Positions 47,280-56,460 of a stretch of DNA of 64,000 nucleotides are shown here, one piece after another. This DNA comes from JBCCTX01 sp964468435. GTDB lineage: Bacteria > Bacteroidota > Bacteroidia > J057. Both the position numbers and the translations under genes were made by a program. Under the pieces are notes generated by a model. It was not told where the DNA came from. It saw nothing but the letters and a program-made list of their open reading frames with translations, and did not search any database. The DNA lies in contig CAYXVE010000019.1 of the NCBI GenBank assembly GCA_964468435.1, positions 1 through 64,000 of the forward strand. Reading direction: 5' to 3'. The first letter of the stretch is position 1. Each line of letters starts with the position of its first letter.

Positions 47280-47648
47280 CTACATGCCCTCGGGCATAGC
47301 GTAATAAAAACGCTCATGTACGATCTGATCTCCCTCCCATTTCTGGACACCTACTTCCTCTATTTTGATCCGTTTTCCATTCTGGAAGGTTATATCTAAC
47401 CAGGATTCTACCGACGTTACACCGTTTTTTTCATCCGAGGTGATGCTTCCTACCCCCCCACCATGCGTTTCTTTGATCATTTCATGCCAGTCCTGTAGAG
47501 CTTTTCGTTGTGCAGCTTTACCATTTCTGGGTTCAGAATGACCGTCAATGACCACTACGTCGTCATGGTAAAACTTTTCTAGTGCTTCCATAGATTTTCC
47601 CTCGCCGATCATGGCGTACATTTCTGTGATTGTGTTTAGATAACTCAT
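47280..47648 (-). CDS. SnoaL-like / NTF2-fold protein
   Basis: This 122-aa protein has the SnoaL-like layout: an N-terminal helix (MSYLNTITEMYAMIGEGKS), LEKFYHDDVVVIDG, then strands with MIKETHGGGVGSI and FQNGKRIKIEEVGVQKWEGD. Members are small-molecule isomerases, hydrolases or ligand binders; the catalytic Asp cannot be set with confidence. It converges on the PhnX-like gene and has a 395-bp AT-rich upstream region. Confidence 0.8.
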   Translation of the reverse strand: MSYLNTITEMYAMIGEGKSMEALEKFYHDDVVVIDGHSEPRNGKAAQRKALQDWHEMIKETHGGGVGSITSDEKNGVTSVESWLDITFQNGKRIKIEEVGVQKWEGDQIVHERFYYAMPEGM

Positions 47649-48043
47649 GATTTTTAAAGTTGTGGATTGATAAATATTAATGCTGGATATATGAGAAACA
47701 TTTTCGATCTAATATTATAATTATTATTTATATATGATAAATATAATATTTAAAAATAAATTAATTGCATTGCGTGGTACTTTCTGAGAATCAAGGTTTG
47801 TAGTCCAAGTTCTGTTTTGAGTTTTTCGGTCAGTATAGCTTATCCTGCAAAGCTACGTATAATAGCAATTAACAAAAAATATTAGTATAAAACAAACAAT
47901 ATTAGTAAAATAGGCAAGTTCTTACTATTGCCAACCCGGTTTAAAAAGCGTTTGTAAGTCAGAAACAATCTTTCAAAATGGAGTACCGGATAATTGGAGA
48001 AGATGGTCAATGGGATGCTATGTCGGGAGGAAAGCTCGCCTGA
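47649..48043. other. AT-rich intergenic region with a 20-bp tandem repeat
   Basis: No intact gene is seen. An AT tract at 47700-47770 lies next to the SnoaL-like start. Positions 47872-47891 and 47892-47911 are two tandem copies of a 20-base unit with core CAATATTAGTA-like sequence (AATATTAGTA in both). A 21-codon ORF (47978-48043, +) ends one base before the convergent DUF5690 stop and is probably a remnant or chance. Confidence 0.4.
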
Positions 48044-49363
48044 CTATGTATCTGTAACTTCGATCTCGTAAGCAACAGCAGGATGATTCTTTTTTTTCCA
48101 AAAAAAGTAAAATGCGGAAAGCATGATCCCTGCAGCTCCAATAAATGCTAATACATAGCTGATCTGTGTAAAAAATTTAAGCCAGCTAAGATTGGGAGCT
48201 CCGAAATTTTTGTAGATCAGGACCCCTACACTTCCCAGATAGCCAAAAGAATCTGCCACATAGATTAGAAAACCTACATTGGCAACCTGCCTAAATGTTG
48301 CGATCATTCTATCAAAAAGAATACTATTAAATGGAATATAGGCCATATATGTACCCAAGCCTGTGAGAATAATCCAGGTGTAATCTCCCAAAGTCCCTTG
48401 CTGGTGAAACCAGGTACCCAGCCCTGCCATGAGAACACCTACTGCAATAGCTAGGTGATTGACGAGTAATGCTTGAAAATTATCTTTGACCAATACGATT
48501 AACATCAGAATTACCAATACACCAATCGATACGGGCGTCTCGGTAGAGGAGAAATTGACATTATTTTCCGTTCCTCTCAGGTCTACCCAAATGTCGGCGA
48601 GGAAATTATCTCTGAAATCCCTGTAAGCCGTCAGGATTGTATATACTGCGACCAGTAGAATGATACCTGTTGCAAATTTGATGAAATAGGTTTTTCTTTC
48701 CTGAGCATTCATGGGTTTTCGCTTGGTTCGGAGATGCTCATCTTCACGGGTAGGGGCAGGTAATTGATTGATCAGCCAGGTGAAAACAAGCAATGGCAAC
48801 GCAAACACTGCACCTACTCCAAATGGCATCCAGTATTCTGACATTCCCATTCCCATAAGCCATTGACCTATATCTTTAACAAATCCAGATGCGAAAACGA
48901 AACTTCCACATAATCCTAGTCCCATAATTTCAGTATTTTGTCTTCCCTCAAGATATGCAAATACCAACCCCCAGATCATCCCTAGAGGAAGTCCATTAAA
49001 AAAGAGAAATGCTGCGTTCCAGGGGCTAGGGACAATGGCAAAGCCCAGTAGGGCTACCCAGGCAATGCCGATCAATATCAGGATCGTAAGTGCTCTTTTT
49101 TTGCTATCCATTTCCGATACTACTTTGATACCGATGAATTTGGAAAGCATATAGCCGACAACCTGCACAATGACCAGTGCGGATTTGTAATCTAATCCCA
49201 GGATTACAGGTCCATCTACAAAGGTAGCTGCCGTAAAAGGTTTGCGAAAAGCATACATGCACATATAAGTACAGAATGCGGTAATGGCAGCAAAAATGGT
49301 AAAAACCGTTGGATTAGAACGGTTGAGCCAGGTAGTAACTTGAGATGCCATAGGATTTGCCAA
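48044..49363 (-). CDS. DUF5690 family membrane transporter (MFS-like)
   Basis: This 439-aa protein has about 11-12 membrane helices and an MFS-like loop with charged residues after the sixth (REDEHLRTKRKPMNAQERKT). It is a DUF5690 protein; the family often lies beside TIGR03364 oxidoreductases, as here, so uptake of a phosphonate or similar anion is inferred. The start at 49363 gives MANPMASQVTTWLNRSNPTV. It is divergent from the oxidoreductase with a 77-bp gap, so a shared promoter region is likely. Confidence 0.85.
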   Translation of the reverse strand: MANPMASQVTTWLNRSNPTVFTIFAAITAFCTYMCMYAFRKPFTAATFVDGPVILGLDYKSALVIVQVVGYMLSKFIGIKVVSEMDSKKRALTILILIGIAWVALLGFAIVPSPWNAAFLFFNGLPLGMIWGLVFAYLEGRQNTEIMGLGLCGSFVFASGFVKDIGQWLMGMGMSEYWMPFGVGAVFALPLLVFTWLINQLPAPTREDEHLRTKRKPMNAQERKTYFIKFATGIILLVAVYTILTAYRDFRDNFLADIWVDLRGTENNVNFSSTETPVSIGVLVILMLIVLVKDNFQALLVNHLAIAVGVLMAGLGTWFHQQGTLGDYTWIILTGLGTYMAYIPFNSILFDRMIATFRQVANVGFLIYVADSFGYLGSVGVLIYKNFGAPNLSWLKFFTQISYVLAFIGAAGIMLSAFYFFWKKKNHPAVAYEIEVTDT

Positions 49364-49440
49364 TAGTTATACAGCTAAAAGTACAGAATATTGTGGGATC
49401 AACGCAGGTATTTTTGCATTTTCGTTACAAACTTTTACGT

Positions 49441-50583
49441 ATGTACACAAAGCATTCAATAGATGTAGCGATTGTAGGCAGCGGAATCATGGGGCTGGCA
49501 ATGGCTTATATTGCAGCAAAAGCCGGAAGGAACGTGACAGTTTTTGAAAAGAATGATCGTGCTGTAGGGGCTACAATACGAAACTTTGGAATGATATGGC
49601 CCATTGGACAGCCTAAAGGATTTTTACTGGAGCGAGCGCTGCGTAGCCGGGAAATATGGAAAAAACTGGCATCTGAGGCAGGTTTTTGGACTACTGAAAA
49701 TGGTTCACTCTCACTGGCATACAGGGAGGATGAATGGAGGGTGTTGGAGGAATTTGTGGAGATGATTCATGATGCTCCCTATGAGTGTGAGCTGATTACT
49801 CCGGAAAAGGTATCTGAAATTTCTCCCTGTGCCAATATCCAGGGACTGAGAGGAGCACTCTGGAGCAAGACTGAAATGATCGTCGACCCCCGGGAAGTAC
49901 CCGGCAGGATATCTGATTATCTGGCTGAAAAGTTTGGGGTAAAGTTTTATTACGCTACAGCAGTGACACATATTGAAAGTGGCTTACTATTTGCCAACCA
50001 GCAACAATGGTCATACAATCAGGCTTATGTATGCTGTGGCGCAGACCTGGAAGTTCTCTTCCCAGATTATTTCCGCAATAGTGGGGTCACTAAATGCAAG
50101 CTTCAAATGCTTCGCACTGTCCCACAACCTGCAAAATGGCGTATGGGACCCTCTATTTCAGGTGGATTGACACTCACTCATTATGCAGCATTTGCTGGTT
50201 GTGTTTCCCTAAAAGCGCTAAAAGCACGTATCGATGAAGAAAGCCCCTGGTTCTCTCAGTGGGGAATCCATGTCATGATGTCTCAAAATGGTCTGGGTGA
50301 ATTGATTACGGGTGATTCCCACGAATATGGATGGGTACATGATCCCTTCCTTCAGGAAGAGATCAATCAGTATATTATGGATTATTTGATGAAAATGGTG
50401 AAGGTCCCCAAAATGGAGATAAGTGGAAGATGGTATGGGATCTATTCCAAAATCCCAGGTAAATCTGAACTGGTACTGCAACCGGAAGAAAACGTCTGGG
50501 TAGTTACGGGCTTAAGTGGAGCAGGGATGACGCTTTCTTGGGGTCTGGCTGAGGAATTGTATCGGGAAAGGGTTTTGTCCTAA
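49441..50583 (+). CDS. FAD-dependent oxidoreductase of the phosphonate-associated TIGR03364 family
   Basis: This is a 380-aa DAO-fold flavoenzyme. I chose ATG 49441; an in-frame Met at 49357 adds 28 residues that precede the dinucleotide fold. The FAD-binding VAIVGSGIMGLAMAYIAAKA is at about residues 9-28, and WVVTGLSGAGMTLSWGLAEE near the C-terminus completes the site. Family members sit in phosphonate gene clusters and are thought to oxidise amino-phosphonates such as N-methylated aminoethylphosphonate; that is recollection, not shown here. The PhnX-like gene 2.4 kb upstream fits the pathway. Confidence 0.88.
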   Translation: MYTKHSIDVAIVGSGIMGLAMAYIAAKAGRNVTVFEKNDRAVGATIRNFGMIWPIGQPKGFLLERALRSREIWKKLASEAGFWTTENGSLSLAYREDEWRVLEEFVEMIHDAPYECELITPEKVSEISPCANIQGLRGALWSKTEMIVDPREVPGRISDYLAEKFGVKFYYATAVTHIESGLLFANQQQWSYNQAYVCCGADLEVLFPDYFRNSGVTKCKLQMLRTVPQPAKWRMGPSISGGLTLTHYAAFAGCVSLKALKARIDEESPWFSQWGIHVMMSQNGLGELITGDSHEYGWVHDPFLQEEINQYIMDYLMKMVKVPKMEISGRWYGIYSKIPGKSELVLQPEENVWVVTGLSGAGMTLSWGLAEELYRERVLS

Positions 50584-50659
50584 GATCGCGGGATGGGAAG
50601 TTGAGGCCATTGTGTCATTGGGATTATTATGTCATAGTAAAATTTCTTGATGAGGTAAT

Positions 50660-51211
50660 ATGGAACAAACTAAATTGGAACTATTTTCAGGCAAAAAACT
50701 TCAGATTACACTATTGAGATTATGCCATGAGCTAATCGAAAATTATGGTGTCTTTGCCAACACGGCCATATTAGGTATACAGCCCAGGGGTGTATTTTTG
50801 AGTAGAAGGACCCACACATTATTGAAGGAATTGATGCCTGAAGTAAATATACCTTATGGAGAGATTGATGTGACATTTTTTAGGGATGATTTCCGCAGGA
50901 GAGACTCGCCCATTGCTCCCAATCAAACGAACATAGATTTCCTCATAGAAAATAAAAAAGTCATCCTGGTGGACGACGTTTTATACACGGGTCGTACAGT
51001 GCGCGCTGCCCTGGATGCCATGTTGGCATATGGAAGACCGCATTCTGTAGAATTGCTCGTTCTGGTAGACCGCAAGCGGACCAGGGAGTTGCCTATCGAG
51101 CCCGAATATGTTGGTGTTAAAGTGGACACCATCGAGTCAGAACGGGTCATCGTGAGATTGACAGAAGGTGGAGAGTCAGAAGACACCATCTATTTGATTG
51201 ATCAGGGATGA
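50660..51211 (+). CDS. pyrR: Bifunctional pyr operon regulator / uracil phosphoribosyltransferase
   Basis: PyrR is a 183-aa PRTase-fold protein that makes UMP from uracil and, in Firmicutes, binds pyr mRNA to stop transcription. The PRPP loop VILVDDVLYTGRT at residues 101-113 is intact, with Arg-rich FRRRDSPIAP at about 78-87. It precedes pyrB. Between the two lies a hairpin with a T-run, then a promoter. Whether PyrR acts on that leader is open; the sequence does not show the Bacillus-type binding loop clearly. Confidence 0.93.
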   Translation: MEQTKLELFSGKKLQITLLRLCHELIENYGVFANTAILGIQPRGVFLSRRTHTLLKELMPEVNIPYGEIDVTFFRDDFRRRDSPIAPNQTNIDFLIENKKVILVDDVLYTGRTVRAALDAMLAYGRPHSVELLVLVDRKRTRELPIEPEYVGVKVDTIESERVIVRLTEGGESEDTIYLIDQG

Positions 51212-51258
51212 TGCTGACTGGAATATAAATCTATGGGGCTGTAGCGTAAAATTATTTT

Positions 51259-51279
51259 GAGGGATGTATCCTCTTTTTG
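51259..51279 (+). terminator. Hairpin with T-run between pyrR and pyrB
   Basis: GAGG(G)AT and ATCCTC pair with one bulged G around GT (51259-51273), followed directly by TTTTT (51274-51278). It is 48 bp after the pyrR stop. It may end the pyrR message; because the T-run overlaps the next gene's -33 box, it could also work as an attenuator if a promoter lies further upstream. Confidence 0.5.
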
Positions 51280-51306
51280 TCCTTAAAGCACTTCGCCTTA
51301 TATTTA
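51276..51306 (+). promoter_or_regulatory. Bacteroidota promoter for pyrB
   Basis: TTTG (51276-51279) and TATATTTA (51299-51306, fitting TAnnTTTG with one change) are 19 bases apart, the usual spacing of Bacteroidota -33 and -7 boxes. The -7 end is 37 bases before the pyrB start. Confidence 0.6.
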
Positions 51307-51343
51307 TCGTGGTTTTTGCTTAAAAAATCCAATATTCAAACAT

Positions 51344-52267
51344 ATGTCTCTGAGTACACGGCATTTACTGGGTATCAAATATATTAGTCCAGATGATATC
51401 CAGTTGATCATGAGCACCGCCGATAACTTCAAGGAAGTTATTAACCGGCAGATCAAAAAAGTTCCTACCCTCAGAGATATCACAATAGCCAACCTATTTT
51501 TTGAGAATTCTACGCGCACGAGAATTTCTTTTGAACTGGCGGAGAAAAGGCTTTCTGCCGACGTAATCAATTTTTCTGCTTCAAGCAGTAGCGTCCAAAA
51601 AGGTGAAACCCTGCTCGATACAGTCAAAAATATCCTGGCGATGAAAGTGGATATGATTGTCATGCGTCATCCCCATCCAGGAGCACCTGTCTATCTCAGT
51701 CATCATATCTCTGCACAGATCATCAATGCAGGTGATGGGACACATGAGCATCCTACACAGGCACTGCTGGATTGTTATTCACTTAGAGAAAAATTTGGCT
51801 CCCTGGCAGGTTTGAGAGTGGCTATAGTAGGAGATATTATGCATAGTAGGGTAGCTTTGTCCAATATTCTGGCCTTGAACAAATTGGGAGCTCAGGTGAA
51901 GGTTTGTGGCCCTCCCACACTAATACCCAAATACATCGAAGCACTGGATGTGGGGGTTGAATATAATTTTCAGAAAGTGTTGGAATGGGCCGATGCTGTC
52001 AATATGCTCCGAATTCAGCTGGAGAGACAAGATATCAAGTATTTTCCCACATTACGGGAGTATTCTATGTTGTATGGATTAAGCGTAAATCGCCTGAATT
52101 CCCTCGATAAAAGACTGGTCATATTGCATCCTGGCCCGATCAACCGGGGGGTAGAAATAGATAGTGAAGTAGCAGACTCAGATCAGGCAGTTATACTGGA
52201 TCAGGTAGAAAATGGCGTGGCTGTCAGAATGGCGATCTTATATCTGCTGGCAGGAGCAAAATCCTGA
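51344..52267 (+). CDS. pyrB: Aspartate carbamoyltransferase catalytic subunit
   Basis: PyrB joins carbamoyl phosphate to aspartate, the committed step of UMP synthesis. The 307-aa protein has the carbamoyl-phosphate motif FFENSTRTR (STRTR at 56-60), MRHPHPGAP, then THEHPTQALLD and HPGPINRGVE. It is the class B/C type without a regulatory subunit gene beside it. pyrR is upstream and an LptF/G gene follows after 78 bp. The length is normal. Confidence 0.96.
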   Translation: MSLSTRHLLGIKYISPDDIQLIMSTADNFKEVINRQIKKVPTLRDITIANLFFENSTRTRISFELAEKRLSADVINFSASSSSVQKGETLLDTVKNILAMKVDMIVMRHPHPGAPVYLSHHISAQIINAGDGTHEHPTQALLDCYSLREKFGSLAGLRVAIVGDIMHSRVALSNILALNKLGAQVKVCGPPTLIPKYIEALDVGVEYNFQKVLEWADAVNMLRIQLERQDIKYFPTLREYSMLYGLSVNRLNSLDKRLVILHPGPINRGVEIDSEVADSDQAVILDQVENGVAVRMAILYLLAGAKS

Positions 52268-52345
52268 GCCTCCATACAACCTTTTTGATTAAAACAGGTA
52301 TGTTGTATACATAAACTGGAAAGAGAAACCCTAAATAGTTAAGCG

Positions 52346-53860
52346 TTGAAAAAGCTACAATGGCTGGTATTAAAATCTTACGCTAGACCCTTTTTGATGA
52401 GTTTTTCCATCGTGATGTTTATCCTGGTGGTTCAATTCGTCTCGGTATACATGGATAAAATAGCCGGAAAAGGAATCAGCGGGGATGTTTTTGTTAAATT
52501 ATTTTTGTATGCTGCAGGGAAAATGATCATCACAGCTCTACCAGTAGGGATATTGGCAGGGGCATTGATTACTTTTGGAAACCTGGGGGAAAATTATGAA
52601 CTGGCTGCTATCAAATCATCGGGCATTAGTCTTTTCCGGTTTATGAAACCCGTCATCCTGTTATCAACTTTGTTGATGGTTTTTTCTTTTTATGCTTCGT
52701 TTTACCTCATTCCTCAAGCCAATCTGAAGTTTTTTAGCCTACTTTATGACGTTACCCGCAAAAAGCCCGACGTCGCTTTACAACCTGGACATTTTTATTC
52801 TGATATAGATGGCTATGTCATACGAGTATCTGACAAAGATAAAGACAGAGGCACGCTGTTCGATGTGCTAATCTATGATCACACTGACAACCGTGGAAAT
52901 ACAGATATCATCCTGGCCGACTCAGCACATACCCAGACTATCGGTGGAGGCATGGCTTTGAAAATGACACTGTACAACGGTGCAAGACACGAAGAATACC
53001 CACCAGAAGCAGGTCGCCCCAACACGCTACCTTATGGTCGCACGTATTTTGACTCCCTGTACTATACCTTTAACCTGAGTGGATTTCAGTTAGATCGTAC
53101 TGATGAAAAGCAGTTTAAGCACGAAATTATCATGCTAATGGGAGAGCTTAGAGTTGCCATCGATAGTCTTAAGCTTCGACGTGAGTCGCAGTTGAAGAAA
53201 TATATTACCCAGCTATCCCGTAACAACCTCATTGATACATTATTTACCCAATATCGTTCCGATACGATCGACTTTAAATCCCACATCCAGCCTTATGATT
53301 TTGAGGGGAGAGACCCTTTGGTATGTCTGGGAGATGAAGAATCACTCTATGATTATGTGGATCAAGCCATGGTGGATATCCGGGGCCTGAAGAGTTATCT
53401 GGATTTTGTGAAAAACGAAAGTAAAGAAGCTAAGAAAACCTTGCGCAAGTTCCAATATGAGTATTACAACCGCTATGCCATGCCCATCAATGTGGTACTC
53501 TTTATGCTGATCGGCGTTTCATTGGGAGCCATCATTCGCAAGGGAGGCCTCGGTGCACCATCCATTATTTCTGTGATTCTGTTTATGATGTTCTATGTAC
53601 TCATCACCCAGGGTAAAAAAATGTCTAAACAAGGGGTAATGGAGCCTATATATGGAGCATGGCTACCTATCATGGTCTTCCTGCCCCTGGCGATCATCGT
53701 TACCTATCAGGCTACCACAGACTCTAAGGTTCTGGACGAAAGTGTATGGGGAATGGTGAGAGACCGCGTTCAGGTTGCCTGGTTGATATTAAAAGAAAAG
53801 CTGAGCCGGAAAAGGTATCAAAATAAATATGAGGACGGGCAACAAATGACCGATATCTGA
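52346..53860 (+). CDS. LptF/LptG family permease (LPS export)
   Basis: This is a 504-aa inner-membrane protein of the LptF/LptG family, part of the LptB2FG transporter that lifts lipopolysaccharide to the outer membrane. The frame opens with TTG at 52346 (MKKLQWLVLKSYARPFL), needed to keep the first helix; the next ATG would delete it. Three N-terminal and three C-terminal helices flank a large periplasmic beta-jellyroll domain (about 130-380). Bacteroidota often carry LptF/G-like proteins of about 480-640 aa. Which of F or G it is cannot be told. Confidence 0.9.
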   Translation: MKKLQWLVLKSYARPFLMSFSIVMFILVVQFVSVYMDKIAGKGISGDVFVKLFLYAAGKMIITALPVGILAGALITFGNLGENYELAAIKSSGISLFRFMKPVILLSTLLMVFSFYASFYLIPQANLKFFSLLYDVTRKKPDVALQPGHFYSDIDGYVIRVSDKDKDRGTLFDVLIYDHTDNRGNTDIILADSAHTQTIGGGMALKMTLYNGARHEEYPPEAGRPNTLPYGRTYFDSLYYTFNLSGFQLDRTDEKQFKHEIIMLMGELRVAIDSLKLRRESQLKKYITQLSRNNLIDTLFTQYRSDTIDFKSHIQPYDFEGRDPLVCLGDEESLYDYVDQAMVDIRGLKSYLDFVKNESKEAKKTLRKFQYEYYNRYAMPINVVLFMLIGVSLGAIIRKGGLGAPSIISVILFMMFYVLITQGKKMSKQGVMEPIYGAWLPIMVFLPLAIIVTYQATTDSKVLDESVWGMVRDRVQVAWLILKEKLSRKRYQNKYEDGQQMTDI

Positions 53861-53888
53861 TCCGTGAAAACAGATCAGTTAAGCGGAT

Positions 53889-56459
53889 TTAAAACGGATA
53901 ACCTACACCCAGGTTGTATTGTGTTCTGCCCGCACCCAGGTTCTGGGGAAATCTCTTCACGACCCATCCTTTATCAGGTGCATAAATTTGTTGGGCAATA
54001 TCCAACCTCAAGACCAGAAAGGAAAAATCAAAGCGAAATCCTATTCCTGCATCCCAACCCAGCCGGAGATTATCTCTGGACAATTGACTCTTGGCTTCAT
54101 CTCCGTTACTTTCAGGATTAGTTGAGATTTCTTGATTAAACCAGACATTTCCAGCATCAGTAAATAAAGCCATTTCGAGATAGGAAATTGCATCAAACCG
54201 GTATTCTGCATTCATTTCCAGTATCAATTCTCCTCCCGGTGCCAACAAACTACTGGCACTGGCTATCCCAAATACATTCTGAAATTCGGGTAATCTTACT
54301 GTGCCAGGACCCAGCGTATTGGAGCGCCAGCCTCGCATGGAATTGGCACCACCACTGAAAAACCTATGTTCATAGGGAACGTGCAAGTAAATATTTCCGG
54401 TCGTATCATTTCCGGTCCTGCGATAAGCTTTTGCTGCACCAATTAATCCTCGCAAGACCAGTTCACTTTTAGGGCTTAGGGGTATGAATCGTTTGTATTC
54501 AAAAGACCCCTTGATATACTGACCATAAAAAAGATTATCGTTGATCTGATTGTCTCCACGTTCACTATCGATCAGGATGAATCGGTCTAGCAAATAGGGG
54601 AGATTTCCTCCTATTTCTGCATTGAGCTGGTAGTAATGGGTCGCATATAATCGAGACTTTCCGTAGGTAGAATAGGTAAAGGTATAACTGGTTCTGGAAC
54701 TAAATCGCGCCTGATAATCCTGCTGTATAGCTAATGGCAAGGTATCTATCCTTTGCTGAAAATCCCTAGAACGGATGCTTATGTCAATAAAGTCTACTGC
54801 TAATGGAGTAAGTATACTGGATACCACCTTATTGCGGTTGGGTCTGATATGCTGCCAACGGTAGGAGAGGTTCAGTCCCGTTATCAAACGATTGAATTCC
54901 CTTCTTCGTTCCTGGTTGATAGTACCAGTAAATACAGTCTGCGGACTCAATCGCTCTAATTCCATATTCCGCTTTTGACCAATGGGCAATAAAAACTGGG
55001 GAATGTTGAGTTGGATACTGCTCCCCAATTCGTAAAACAGACTCTGGAAATTACTCTGGTTCTCTTCACTTGCATAAAGGCCGAGATCACCACCAAAATT
55101 GAACTTCAGTAATTCCGAACGCTTGAAAGCGTTTTTATTGCTGATCCCAAGGCTTATACCCAGGACAGGTAGATTGGATGATGTCGTAAAATCAAAATCT
55201 GTGAAGGTCTCTGTACCCACTTTCAATTGGTACCTTAAAGCAGTCTGTAAGTTGATCGTCGTATTTAAAATACCTGTTTTTTCATGAGCATCATAGTTCA
55301 TAGATGCTATCTGAAACATGCCAAGCTCTAGCAAGCGCTGCTGGGTGAGTCTCGCTTTGTCCTGGTTAAACAGGTCGCCTTCTTTGAGGTAAATTCTTCT
55401 GGCGATAAAATTATAGTTGATATCACGTGCCACCGTATGGGTGGCTTCAAAAGTCATACGCACAGAATCTGCCAACTTCCGTTGGGATAGCTTATAGTAT
55501 TCCCGCTCTGCAGCACTAAGATTCTCTGCACGGTAGGTTTGTGTGAAGATATTTTCCATATCCGTCCCATCCTTTGCAGACCGGATATTTACCTTGATTT
55601 CCCCAATCCTGAATTTGGGAGGCATCTCAAGAAACTCTACCGTTACCAGGATAGGCTGAAAACGAGGTATCGTAGGGCCGGGTACGCTATAAGTTGTGTC
55701 TACAAGGTACTGGATCATGCCCTGACTGAACGTGAAATAACCCGCGTTTTTAAGGGCTTTGGTAAGCCTGAGTCGTTCTTGTTCCAGTAGTTTATGCTGA
55801 TAGACAAAGGGAGTTTTACCTGGTTGACGGAGGAGTGAGGCAGTGGTGTCGCATGCACTAACAAATGATCGCCAAAGGGAATCGCTGTACTGATGGACAG
55901 TATCCCTGAGCTTATATTGCACATCAAAAATCACAGCGGGAAGAGCTTCTCTGACCTTAAAGCTGACATTGGCCTTCTGTTGCTCAAACCAGTTGTTGAT
56001 TGTATCAATCTCATAGGTGATTTCGGGATGGAAATACCCCTGACTGAAACAAACATTTCGTAAATTTAAACTGTCCTTTCGTAGGTCCGACAGATTCACC
56101 AATATGGGATCTGCTCCGATTTGGGTGGTGAGCCAGTTGACTGTTTTTTGATAAAAACGATTGATATTACCTGATTTTAGCAACATTTTTTTAGTAAAAG
56201 AAGAGTCTTTTTCCAGTGATCTGCCAAAATTGTACAGGTGAAGATAGGTTTTGGGAATCAGTAGCCTGCGATTTGGCTTGAGTTGTATGGCTCTGTCGAG
56301 AAGGTTCTGATTAATATCACCATCGCGTTTGATGGAGACCCTATGTTTGAGAAGATATTCGTCTTTTTCCAGATGCCTGGTAGCGTTGCAACCCGTAGTA
56401 AGGAGTACAGCAATAATGATGCCCCATAAGCCCTCAATTTTTCTTAAACTTGTATCCAT
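53889..56459 (-). CDS. tamL: TamL / BamA-family outer-membrane assembly lipoprotein
   Basis: This 856-aa protein has a lipoprotein signal (MDTSLRKIEGLWGIIIAVLL, Cys at TTGC) and the mature start ATRHLEKDEYLLKH. POTRA-like domains follow to about 420, and an Omp85-type barrel fills about 440-856, with GGANSMRGWRSNTLGPG (the lid-lock RGxxx region) and a C-terminal Phe (GVGYPF). Lipid-anchored TamA relatives (TamL) are Bacteroidota-specific and may work with TamB. No tamB is within view. Its start codon overlaps that of the divergent RNA methyltransferase gene. Confidence 0.9.
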   Translation of the reverse strand: MDTSLRKIEGLWGIIIAVLLTTGCNATRHLEKDEYLLKHRVSIKRDGDINQNLLDRAIQLKPNRRLLIPKTYLHLYNFGRSLEKDSSFTKKMLLKSGNINRFYQKTVNWLTTQIGADPILVNLSDLRKDSLNLRNVCFSQGYFHPEITYEIDTINNWFEQQKANVSFKVREALPAVIFDVQYKLRDTVHQYSDSLWRSFVSACDTTASLLRQPGKTPFVYQHKLLEQERLRLTKALKNAGYFTFSQGMIQYLVDTTYSVPGPTIPRFQPILVTVEFLEMPPKFRIGEIKVNIRSAKDGTDMENIFTQTYRAENLSAAEREYYKLSQRKLADSVRMTFEATHTVARDINYNFIARRIYLKEGDLFNQDKARLTQQRLLELGMFQIASMNYDAHEKTGILNTTINLQTALRYQLKVGTETFTDFDFTTSSNLPVLGISLGISNKNAFKRSELLKFNFGGDLGLYASEENQSNFQSLFYELGSSIQLNIPQFLLPIGQKRNMELERLSPQTVFTGTINQERRREFNRLITGLNLSYRWQHIRPNRNKVVSSILTPLAVDFIDISIRSRDFQQRIDTLPLAIQQDYQARFSSRTSYTFTYSTYGKSRLYATHYYQLNAEIGGNLPYLLDRFILIDSERGDNQINDNLFYGQYIKGSFEYKRFIPLSPKSELVLRGLIGAAKAYRRTGNDTTGNIYLHVPYEHRFFSGGANSMRGWRSNTLGPGTVRLPEFQNVFGIASASSLLAPGGELILEMNAEYRFDAISYLEMALFTDAGNVWFNQEISTNPESNGDEAKSQLSRDNLRLGWDAGIGFRFDFSFLVLRLDIAQQIYAPDKGWVVKRFPQNLGAGRTQYNLGVGYPF

Positions 56460-56460
56460 G
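56457..56460. promoter_or_regulatory. Shared CATG: start codons of two divergent genes
   Basis: The tetranucleotide CATG holds the tamL ATG on the minus strand (56457-56459) and the SpoU methyltransferase ATG on the plus strand (56458-56460). The two genes have no intergenic DNA, so each promoter and 5' leader must lie inside the other gene. Confidence 0.7.

Noticed and set aside
47978..48043. 21-codon ORF MEYRIIGEDGQWDAMSGGKL
   Set aside because: It is too short and has no ribosome site; probably a gene remnant or chance.
51212..51343. Bacillus-type PyrR-binding loop
   Set aside because: I looked for the conserved purine-rich loop and saw only the simple hairpin and promoter.
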